Shown piece after piece: positions 1 to 6,283 of a DNA stretch of 11,588 nt. Origin of the DNA: Lachnospiraceae bacterium. GTDB lineage: Bacteria; Bacillota; Clostridia; Lachnospirales; Lachnospiraceae. The stretch lies in contig CAAFNG010000347.1 of NCBI GenBank assembly GCA_900764225.1, positions 1 through 11,588 on the forward strand. Reading direction: 5' to 3'. Under the pieces are notes generated by a model. The model searched no databases and was not told the origin of the DNA. It was given only the letters and a program-made list of their open reading frames with translations. Every line of letters starts with the position of its first letter. Within the stretch, counting starts at the first letter, position 1. The translations under genes were made by a program, and so were the position numbers.

Positions 1-16
1 AATTATACCTATGTTA

Positions 17-226
17 TTACTGCCAGTCCTCTTCCTCTTTATAGTATTTCTGAGCAAGATCACGGAATTCTTCAAACAGTGGATAATAAATTTTTATGAT
101 ATCCTGAAATTTCTCTGCTGCAAAAGTTCCGTCATAATCGTGTGCAGGGTCTGCATACCTGCTCTTTTCCAGGTTTTTCAGGCTTCTGCAAAAAGTAAGG
201 TATCAATTAATAAATCTGTTTACCAT
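17..226 (-). pseudogene. Small acidic ORF interrupted by an in-frame UGA
   Basis: I do not recognise this product. An ATG at 226-224 lies inside the end of the preceding NifK-like gene and has an AAGGAG ribosome site at 242-237, 10 bases upstream. The frame reads seven codons (MVNRFIN), meets UGA at 205-203, then stays open for 61 codons to UAA at 19-17. The open part looks like real protein: it is soluble, rich in Glu, Lys, Asp, Tyr and Phe, mostly helical in character, and ends in KEEEDWQ. After the UGA there is no ATG, GTG or TTG in frame. A neighbouring frame reads LIDTLLFAEA across the UGA region, so a pair of compensating frameshifts or sequencing errors is possible. Other readings are a decayed gene or UGA recoding as selenocysteine. 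The 20-base overlap with the NifK-like gene suggests it was the last member of this operon. Confidence 0.4.
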
Positions 227-1490
227 ATTTTTTTATCTCCTTAAGATATATCCTTCCGGAAAAAGCAATGTGAGGAAGTTCATGAAATTCTGCGCTTTCG
301 GGGCAGATCGGACGGTACAGGGGATCTGCCAGGATATGCTTTGCTGTTTTCAGTTTTTCTTCCATGGCTTCTTCTCCCTGAACGGCCTCATCTCCCGGAC
401 GGAGCAGGCCCGCCGTGATCTCAAGAGGACAGAGAAGCTGAACTCTTTTTTTATATTTTTTTTCGATCATTGCTGCAAGGGAGCCCATGGTGACAGGCTC
501 TCCGATGATCGTAAGCTCCGGGGAAAATTCCGTACCCGTTCTGTATTGTAAATCAGACTGGGCATTCAAATATATTACCTGCTCCGGTGTGACTTGCCAT
601 AATGCTTCCGTTCTCCCGTACTTCGCCTGATCCAAATTCACTTTCTGACAGCCCATCTGATTCTGTTGAATCTGTTCTTCCTGATCTCTACTTCTGTTCT
701 CCTTCACAGCATTCCAAAGTGCTGCACAGATTTCCTCCATACAGCCATCCAACGGCGTTCCCACCACAAACGGCGTTCCGAATTTTTCCCGCAGCACATT
801 TGCAGCCGGGATTCCCACTGAAGACACCACAAGATTCACATCCGCTTCTCCTGCCTTTGCAAGTGTCTCCAGTGTATCCCCCATAGCCCAGGTGGAAAGC
901 ACCTCAAAGCCAGACTGCTCCAGTCTTTTTTTCATATCATCCACTAACAGTTGCGGACCGAAATCCAGAGGTGTCACTCCAAGGAGATTTACTTTCAGTC
1001 TCTGTATCTCTTCCTTGTCGGGCAGCACTTTATCTTTATTTTTCGCTTTCACAAAAAGCCTTGCGATCTCCGCTAGGGCAAGTCCTGCCCCGTATACATA
1101 ATCATGCATTCCGCTGGTGGGAACAGAAAACGCAGGGATTCCCGTCTCCGCAGTAAGGGCACGGGCAAGCCCTAGAAAATCCGTTCCGTTCATAAAAGGT
1201 ATCGGCGAGCTTGCCAGGGCAATAAATTTCGGCTGCAGCTCCTCTGCCGCTTCCCGGATATCCGCAAGAAATTTTTCATCGTTTCCCATGATCGCGTCAA
1301 TGTCCGTTAAACCAGATATAAAGATCAGACTGTCCTGCTCGTACCAGCGGATCTCGTCATGTGTATTGTAGGTAGAATTACAACCGGAGGGATCATGCAT
1401 CACGGTCATTCCCCCAAGCTCATAAAGTGCGGAGCAGACGCCCGACACATCTGCGGTATAGATCGGTATGATTCGATATGCCTGTCTCAT
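207..1490 (-). CDS. Nitrogenase-like component 1, K-type subunit (set 1)
   Basis: Predicted 427-residue partner of the D-type subunit encoded just upstream. It belongs to the nitrogenase component 1 oxidoreductase superfamily, cytoplasmic, substrate unknown. The start chosen is the ATG at 1490, which overlaps the upstream stop as ATGA, like other junctions here; an ATG at 1511 would add seven residues. Near the N-terminus, the stretch around SALYELGG (residues 20-27) and the DPSGC motif with Cys37 match the NifK region that carries beta-Cys95. The positions of NifK Cys70 and Cys153 are not cysteine here; the latter region reads SSPIPFMNGTD. Rossmann-type domains follow (GTPFVVGTP at about 238-246). 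A polar Gln-rich insert at about 263-320 separates the last domain and is absent from the second copy at 8760-9797. Nitrogenase-like identity is secure; function is not known. Confidence 0.85.
   Translation of the reverse strand: MRQAYRIIPIYTADVSGVCSALYELGGMTVMHDPSGCNSTYNTHDEIRWYEQDSLIFISGLTDIDAIMGNDEKFLADIREAAEELQPKFIALASSPIPFMNGTDFLGLARALTAETGIPAFSVPTSGMHDYVYGAGLALAEIARLFVKAKNKDKVLPDKEEIQRLKVNLLGVTPLDFGPQLLVDDMKKRLEQSGFEVLSTWAMGDTLETLAKAGEADVNLVVSSVGIPAANVLREKFGTPFVVGTPLDGCMEEICAALWNAVKENRSRDQEEQIQQNQMGCQKVNLDQAKYGRTEALWQVTPEQVIYLNAQSDLQYRTGTEFSPELTIIGEPVTMGSLAAMIEKKYKKRVQLLCPLEITAGLLRPGDEAVQGEEAMEEKLKTAKHILADPLYRPICPESAEFHELPHIAFSGRIYLKEIKKYGKQIY
237..242 (-). promoter_or_regulatory. Ribosome binding site inside the end of the set 1 K-type gene
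   Basis: AAGGAG followed by an A-rich 10-base spacer and the ATG at 226-224. It suggests that a small gene once began, or still begins, here. Confidence 0.5.
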
Positions 1491-2902
1491 ATGCAGCTTT
1501 CGCACCCCCATCCCTTGCGTACGATCAGATCCTCCGGATCTTTTTCTGTTTCAAAAGCCTCTGTCATCAGCTGTGCAGTACGACGTATTCCATCGAACCC
1601 ATAAAGCTCGCCGCCCTGTACCATGTTGACAAAATTCCTGCTGCCCGTAAACCAGGCTGCTTTCTGCCCGATAGCAAGCACCTTTTTCTCCGGATCGCGG
1701 GGTCTTACACGCATCTCCGGACGTATGGTGGAGATCAGCATAAGCTTCGGATAGTTTTTCTTCAGCCAGAAAAACACCTCTTTTTCCTCCGGGCTGATAC
1801 TGTCCAGAAAAACGGACTCTACCTGGAAACCATGGGTAAGGAGAAGCTTCGCAAGCCCCAGCGGCCTGGGATGAAAAAGATAGTCCAGCGCAATAGGTGT
1901 GTCACCGATGATCTCATGTGCATGGGAAAGCACAGTCTCACAGTCCTGAATCTCACGCATAATATCCAGCCCAGCTGTTTGTTCTGAATCAATACCTGTT
2001 TCTACTGCCACGCTCCCTGATGTATCATTCTGTTTCTGCCCGTCTGTTCTGCTACAGTTCATTCGTCTCAAAGCTTCAGTCAGCTGTTTCTCCTGCTCTT
2101 CAATTTCCTCATAATCAAAGCTTCCCGGTAGATACAGAAAAGGCCGTTTCCATCGCTCAGCCTGAATGGAAGCTCCGAATTTTCCGGCAGGATAACTGTC
2201 AAGAACCAGACTTCCTTCTCCAAGTCTCTCATATTCTTCCCAGTTTTTACACACGGCGATTTCCCGAAGCCGAATTCCGTTTTTTTCCAGAATACGCCGG
2301 ATATCTGCAGTATCATCCAGTGCAAAATCACTGCCAAGAATCGTCACACTTGCCGGATCTGCCTCTCTCACCGGCACTGCGTCATACATGGCACGGCGCA
2401 GCTTCTGATCCGGTGTGGGGCCAGTTTTCTGCATGATCGGGTCCATAAAGCACCGCATAAAAAAGATATCCGGAAAGCGCCTTTCCAGTTCCCCATAGAT
2501 CCGATCCAGATCACTTCCCAGAAAATGATGCAGACACACAGTAAAAAGCAGAACCGCTTTCGGCTTTTTCGTAAGACGGTTCAGAACATCTGTCACACCC
2601 TCGATGGTCACATCCTCCAGGTTTCCTCCAAGGAGATCCTTTTCCTCCACGATCACAAAGGAAAAACGGTCTGCTGCATTCATCTCTGCTGCTGTGAGCA
2701 CAACACCCCGCATGCAGTTATCTGCGCAGACATAGATCTGCTGTGCCTCCGGAACCAGCATCCCGGTATGCACGATATTCCAGTTTCCATGAGCCGGGGA
2801 ATTAAATTCCAGTCCTGCTGCAAACGGTGCCGGAAAAGCCGCCTCTCCAATCGGCACCTCTGTTTTTTCCCGGATTCCGACACTTCCAACTCTTTTCAGC
2901 AT
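1487..2902 (-). CDS. Nitrogenase-like component 1, D-type subunit (set 1)
   Basis: Predicted 471-residue D-type subunit of a nitrogenase-like complex. It should pair with the K-type subunit downstream and be reduced by the NifH-like protein upstream. The ATG at 2902 follows a GGGGAGG ribosome site (2916-2910) and overlaps the upstream gene by 7 bases. Cys63 (in DNCMRG) and Cys123 (in [11 protein letters not shown]) align with NifD P-cluster residues Cys88 and Cys154; the NifD Cys62 position lies in LEFNSPAHG and has no cysteine. I see no equivalent of FeMo-cofactor ligands Cys275 or His442. Cys218 ([10 protein letters not shown]) is shared with the second copy at 9794-11101. A polar, disordered-looking insert occupies about residues 281-313 and is missing from that copy. 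The C-terminal GELYGFDG motif (431-438) is typical of the family. The protein ends in an unusual CESCI. Substrate unknown. Confidence 0.85.
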   Translation of the reverse strand: MLKRVGSVGIREKTEVPIGEAAFPAPFAAGLEFNSPAHGNWNIVHTGMLVPEAQQIYVCADNCMRGVVLTAAEMNAADRFSFVIVEEKDLLGGNLEDVTIEGVTDVLNRLTKKPKAVLLFTVCLHHFLGSDLDRIYGELERRFPDIFFMRCFMDPIMQKTGPTPDQKLRRAMYDAVPVREADPASVTILGSDFALDDTADIRRILEKNGIRLREIAVCKNWEEYERLGEGSLVLDSYPAGKFGASIQAERWKRPFLYLPGSFDYEEIEEQEKQLTEALRRMNCSRTDGQKQNDTSGSVAVETGIDSEQTAGLDIMREIQDCETVLSHAHEIIGDTPIALDYLFHPRPLGLAKLLLTHGFQVESVFLDSISPEEKEVFFWLKKNYPKLMLISTIRPEMRVRPRDPEKKVLAIGQKAAWFTGSRNFVNMVQGGELYGFDGIRRTAQLMTEAFETEKDPEDLIVRKGWGCESCI

Positions 2903-3663
2903 AAGGTGTCCTCCCCGCAGGCTTTTAAGATCTGTGCTGCCAGCGTCCGATATTCCCTGGCCATCTCACTGTCCGGAAAAGCTTCCAGAACTGTTTTTCC
3001 CTGCTCCTCTGCTTCCAGTACAAGTGCACTTCTGGAAAGGGTTCCCACAATATCCGTATGAAAATCCTCCGCCAGTTCCTGCACTTTTTCTTCTTCCCTG
3101 GGCACATTCCGTCGGTTCAGGATAATACCTCCAAGAGTTGCATAGCCTCTGTTCCGAAAATTTTCTACTGCCATGGCAATGTTTGCGCCTGCATGGATCG
3201 CCATATTTTCTCCGGAGGTGATGATAAATACCTTATCCGCGTAACCACCACGCATGGGCATGGAAAAGCCGCCGCATACAACATCTCCGAGCACATCATA
3301 AAAAACAATGTCCGGTTTATAGGACTCATACGCACCTGTCTCCTGAAGTTTTTCCAGTGCTGTGATGATGCCCCGTCCCGCACAGCCAAGTCCCGGCGTG
3401 GGGCCGCCGGCTTCCACGCACACCACGCCGCCGTATCCTGTGGTAGTTATATCCTCCAGTTTCAGATCCTGTCGTTTTTCATTATAAAGATCCAGCACTG
3501 TGGAGATTTTTTTTCCATGACGAAGCAGGATCGTGGAATCCGCCTTGGGATCACAGCCGATCTGCATCACCTTCATTCCTTTTTCCGCAAGGGCAGCTGC
3601 CATATTGGAAACAGTTGTGGATTTTCCGATGCCGCCTTTGCCGTATACTGCGATTCTGATCAT
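2896..3663 (-). CDS. NifH-like ATP-dependent reductase (set 1)
   Basis: Complete 255-residue P-loop ATPase of the NifH/BchL/CfbC family. Such proteins form a homodimer holding one [4Fe-4S] cluster and pass electrons to a component 1 partner on ATP hydrolysis. Visible motifs: the P-loop GKGGIGKST (residues 8-16), CDPKADST (37-44), Cys94 in GLGCAGRG and Cys130 in [11 protein letters not shown]. Both cysteines match the NifH cluster ligands (Cys97 and Cys132 in Azotobacter). Arg97 sits where NifH is ADP-ribosylated in some diazotrophs. Slightly shorter than nitrogenase NifH, as is usual for the nitrogenase-like groups. The ATG overlaps the preceding regulator-like gene as ATGA, and the end overlaps the D-type gene, so all are likely translated together. 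The natural partners are the D and K subunits that follow. Confidence 0.93.
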   Translation of the reverse strand: MIRIAVYGKGGIGKSTTVSNMAAALAEKGMKVMQIGCDPKADSTILLRHGKKISTVLDLYNEKRQDLKLEDITTTGYGGVVCVEAGGPTPGLGCAGRGIITALEKLQETGAYESYKPDIVFYDVLGDVVCGGFSMPMRGGYADKVFIITSGENMAIHAGANIAMAVENFRNRGYATLGGIILNRRNVPREEEKVQELAEDFHTDIVGTLSRSALVLEAEEQGKTVLEAFPDSEMAREYRTLAAQILKACGEDTLC

Positions 3664-3929
3664 TTTCTGTCCTCCGCTTTTGTGATCACATTTGAATAGG
3701 CTGTTTTTGCAGACACCCCTTTGAGACGCCCGATCTTTCCGGATAAAGAGCTGATCACATCCTGCGGCGCATCAATGGCAATGCTGATAATGTTGATGCC
3801 TTTTTCCCGGTAGGGAATTCCCATTCTCCCGATAATATATTTTCCCGCTTCGTGAAGAAAACGGTTGATGTCATCGATCACGTCGTTGTTTTCCACGATG
3901 ATCGAGATCAGTGCCACTCTCGTATCCAT
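3660..3929 (-). CDS. TM1266-family small protein (putative iron-only hydrogenase system regulator)
   Basis: An 89-residue protein resembling the TM1266 family, annotated as the putative regulator of the iron-only hydrogenase system. These are single ferredoxin-like folds related to the C-terminal domain of NikR. What I see is an N-terminal strand ([12 protein letters not shown]), a helix with [21 protein letters not shown], a strand [11 protein letters not shown] (about residues 44-54), then [20 protein letters not shown]. There is no DNA-binding domain and no cysteine, so a direct transcription-factor role is doubtful; effector binding or protein contact is as likely. The start at 3929 is set by an AAAGGAG site (3941-3935) five bases upstream; an ATG at 3953 lacks this. 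It is preceded by the largest gap in the operon (60 bases) and overlaps the NifH-like gene by four bases, which ties it to set 1. Family call is from memory of sequence pattern. Confidence 0.72.
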   Translation of the reverse strand: MDTRVALISIIVENNDVIDDINRFLHEAGKYIIGRMGIPYREKGINIISIAIDAPQDVISSLSGKIGRLKGVSAKTAYSNVITKAEDRK

Positions 3930-3934
3930 AAAAA

Positions 3935-3941
3935 CTCCTTT
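3935..3941 (-). promoter_or_regulatory. Ribosome binding site deciding the TM1266-family start
   Basis: AAAGGAG five bases before the ATG at 3929. It favours this start over the in-frame ATG at 3953 and gives a protein of family-typical length. Confidence 0.8.
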
Positions 3942-3989
3942 CCGGTCAGACACTTTTATTTACTGTCCCATTTATCGTACATATAAAAA

Positions 3990-5030
3990 TCAGCAGATTC
4001 TTGGCAGAAGCTCTCCACCAGGCTGCGGAAGAAGTGCCTGTGTTCCGATCTCAGTCGTCATAACAACCTTTCCCGGCTGGTCAGCTGTGGCCTCACCGAT
4101 GATCGCTGCGTTTTCGGAATATGGACATTTATGAAGTGCTTCCACGATCTTTTCTGCCTCTTCCCTCGGTGCCATGATCACCATACGGCCTTCACAGGCA
4201 AGATAAAGGGGCTCCAGTCCAAGCATGCCGCAAACACCCTTTACCTCCGGTGCCACAGGTACTGCTGCCGCATCCAGACGGATTCCCACATTACTCTGAC
4301 CTGCAATCTCATAGAGAACCGTTCCCACACCGCCTCTTGTGGCATCACGGATCACGTGAAGCTCATGCGTTGCATTCATCACTTCTTTTACTGTTCCCCA
4401 TAACGGAGCGCAGTCACTTGTCACATCTGCCTCGATTCCGAAATCCTCTCTTGCCAGAAGAATGGTACATCCATGGCGTCCCACATCACCGGTTACGATA
4501 ATGGCATCACCGGGCTTCGCAAGCTCGCCACCCACCTGAACGCCTTCCTGGATCTCACCCATTCCTGTAGTTGTGATAAAGACTCCGTCAACCTGTCCTT
4601 TTCCTGCCACCTTGGTATCACCGGAAACAATACGCACGCCTGCTTCCTTCGCTGTTTTTTCCATGGCAGAAGCAATCTCCTCCAGTTTTTCCATAGGGAA
4701 GCCTTCTTCGATCACAAAGGCACAGGTAAGATACAGAGGCTTCGCCCCCATACAGGCAAGGTCATTGACTGTTCCGCATATGGAAAGCTTTCCGATATTT
4801 CCTCCCGGAAAGAATGCCGGTGAAACAATAAAGCCATCGGTGGATACTGCCATTTTTCCCACAGGCGGAGCCAGAACTGCCGCATCATCTGCAGTAAGAT
4901 CCGGGTTTGCAAAATGTGCTTTAAATACCTGGTCAATAAGTTCTGAGGTCTGACGTCCTCCGGCACCATGTGCCATTGTCACTGTTTTATTTTTATTCTC
5001 CATGATCCTCATCTTCTTTCTGTCTTTCAT
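3990..5030 (-). CDS. hypE: Carbamoyl-dehydratase HypE (cyanide-ligand maturase)
   Basis: HypE receives a carbamoyl group from HypF on its C-terminal cysteine, dehydrates it with ATP to a protein thiocyanate, and hands the cyanide to iron held by HypC-HypD. The 346-residue protein shows the expected features: the N-terminal MAHGAGG motif, DDAAVL and STDGFIVSP of the PurM/SelD-like ATP-binding fold, ICGTVNDLACMG, VSGDTKV, RDATRGGVGT, and the diagnostic C-terminal PRIC with Cys346 as the acceptor. Nothing essential is missing. The ATG at 5030 overlaps the hypD stop as ATGA; an internal ATG at 5003 would give a shorter N-terminus nearer to the typical HypE start. A 60-base gap follows. Confidence 0.96.
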   Translation of the reverse strand: MKDRKKMRIMENKNKTVTMAHGAGGRQTSELIDQVFKAHFANPDLTADDAAVLAPPVGKMAVSTDGFIVSPAFFPGGNIGKLSICGTVNDLACMGAKPLYLTCAFVIEEGFPMEKLEEIASAMEKTAKEAGVRIVSGDTKVAGKGQVDGVFITTTGMGEIQEGVQVGGELAKPGDAIIVTGDVGRHGCTILLAREDFGIEADVTSDCAPLWGTVKEVMNATHELHVIRDATRGGVGTVLYEIAGQSNVGIRLDAAAVPVAPEVKGVCGMLGLEPLYLACEGRMVIMAPREEAEKIVEALHKCPYSENAAIIGEATADQPGKVVMTTEIGTQALLPQPGGELLPRIC

Positions 5031-6073
5031 TCATTTCCATACATAAAATATGCAGAACAGGCTCCTTCATTAGATACCATGCAGGCACCTACCGGATGCT
5101 GCGGTGTACAGACCTTTCCAAACACCTTACAGTCGGAAGGCCTGCATTTTCCCTGAAGCACATCCCCGCAGCGGCATGCAGGATTCGGTTTTCCCTGGAT
5201 CGGTGGCACTGCATATTTCTTTCTGGCATCAAAAGCTTCCCATTCTTTCCGGAGCTCCAACCCGGAATCCGGGATCACTCCCAGCCCCCGCCATTCCGAA
5301 TCGCAGGGCTCCATCAACTCTTCCATCAGTTTCTGTGCCTGCGGGCTTCCTTCGCTTTTTACCACACGCGGGTAGCAGTTTACAAAGAACGGCTTTCCTT
5401 CCTGGAATCGCACCAGGGCAACAGCCAGCGCTGTAAGAAGCTCTTTGGCTGTAAAGCCTGCAACAACGCCGCTGATTCCTTCTTCTGCCAACTGCTCACA
5501 GAGCGTTGTTCCTGTGATCGCGTTCACATGTCCCGGATAAAGAAAAACATCTGCGCTTCCTTTTAATGCCTGATAAGCCTGTGGCATGGTCTTGTTTGCC
5601 ACCAGCAGCGAATAGTTGGAAAGCCCGTCCTCCTTCGCTTTTTTCACGGAAAGACATCCCGAGGGCGTGGTCGTCTCAAAGCCTACCGAGAGAAATACCA
5701 CCTGCTCATCCGGATGTTCTGCGGCGTATTTTTCCGCATCTGCCGGAGAATAGACGATGCGGATCCTGGCTCCCTCTGCCCTGGCGTCTGCAAGACTCTT
5801 TTTTGTTCCCGGTACACGGACAAGATCTCCGAACGTACAGATCGTCACCTGCTTTTCCAACGCAAGATAAACAGCCTCATCAATAAAACCTACCGGCGTC
5901 ACACAGACCGGACAGCCTGGTCCTGAGATCAGCTCCACCTGGGGCGGAAGAATCTTACGTATTCCCAGCCGGAAGATCTCATGTGTATGGGTTCCGCACA
6001 CCTCCATGATCCGCACTGCAGGTCCACGGTAGTCTTCTATGATCTCTTTTGCGGTTCTTTTCTTCTCTTCCAT
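5027..6073 (-). CDS. hypD: HypD, [4Fe-4S] maturase that assembles Fe(CN)2(CO)
   Basis: HypD forms the scaffold with HypC on which iron receives two cyanides and one carbonyl before transfer to a target enzyme. Conserved motifs are all present in this 348-residue form: CGTHTHEI (Cys26), GPGCPVCVTP (Cys54 and Cys57), GFETTTP, PGHVNAITG and, near the C-terminus, the cysteine-rich segment from about residue 300 to 339 (ACRCGD, GKCRPSDCKVFGKVC) that binds the [4Fe-4S] cluster. The length fits the family. The start is taken as the ATG at 6073, which shares one base with the hypC stop (TGATG); a GTG at 6076 is nearly as good and sits closer to the GGAGGAG site within the end of hypC. Confidence 0.96.
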   Translation of the reverse strand: MEEKKRTAKEIIEDYRGPAVRIMEVCGTHTHEIFRLGIRKILPPQVELISGPGCPVCVTPVGFIDEAVYLALEKQVTICTFGDLVRVPGTKKSLADARAEGARIRIVYSPADAEKYAAEHPDEQVVFLSVGFETTTPSGCLSVKKAKEDGLSNYSLLVANKTMPQAYQALKGSADVFLYPGHVNAITGTTLCEQLAEEGISGVVAGFTAKELLTALAVALVRFQEGKPFFVNCYPRVVKSEGSPQAQKLMEELMEPCDSEWRGLGVIPDSGLELRKEWEAFDARKKYAVPPIQGKPNPACRCGDVLQGKCRPSDCKVFGKVCTPQHPVGACMVSNEGACSAYFMYGNE

Positions 6074-6282
6074 CACAACAGCTCCTCCATCAGCTGATCC
6101 GTTTCCTCTTCATCATCGTCTGTGATCTTTGCGATGGCCACTCCTGCATGAACCATCACATAATCTCCCGGTTCCAGATCCTCAAGAAGCTGTGCACTGA
6201 CCTCACGTTTTGCTCCGCCTGCATCCACTACTGCAGTACCGTCGCTGATCTTTACTACTTTTGCTGATAATCCTACACACAT
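6073..6282 (-). CDS. hypC: HypC/HypG chaperone, small HypD partner
   Basis: A 69-residue HypC-family chaperone. In the known pathway HypC binds iron through its second-residue cysteine, complexes with HypD while the CN and CO ligands are attached, then delivers the group to the hydrogenase large subunit. The diagnostic MC start is present (MCVGLSAKV), followed by the beta-barrel pattern and LEPGDYVMVHAGVAIAKI. The C-terminal tail is very acidic (DDDEEETDQ). The gene starts one base after the hypF stop with an AAGGAGGA site (6298-6291) inside the end of hypF. Being the only HypC-type chaperone here, its client is a key question, since no hydrogenase large subunit is encoded in the window. Confidence 0.95.
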   Translation of the reverse strand: MCVGLSAKVVKISDGTAVVDAGGAKREVSAQLLEDLEPGDYVMVHAGVAIAKITDDDEEETDQLMEELL

Positions 6283-6283
6283 A

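Noticed and set aside
174..194. A SECIS element or a terminator hairpin
   Set aside because: As a terminator it lacks a GC-rich stem followed by a T-run; as a SECIS the loop and bulge do not match known bacterial examples. Kept only as a remark on the UGA-containing ORF.
11..244. Plus-strand hydrophobic 77-residue frame resembling a membrane protein
   Set aside because: It is antisense to the acidic minus-strand small ORF and the end of the K-type gene; hydrophobicity is the expected mirror of Glu/Lys codons, and no ribosome site is seen.
3930..3989. Internal promoter between hypE and the TM1266-family gene
   Set aside because: The stretch is AT-rich, but I cannot find a convincing -35 and -10 pair with proper spacing; no claim is made.
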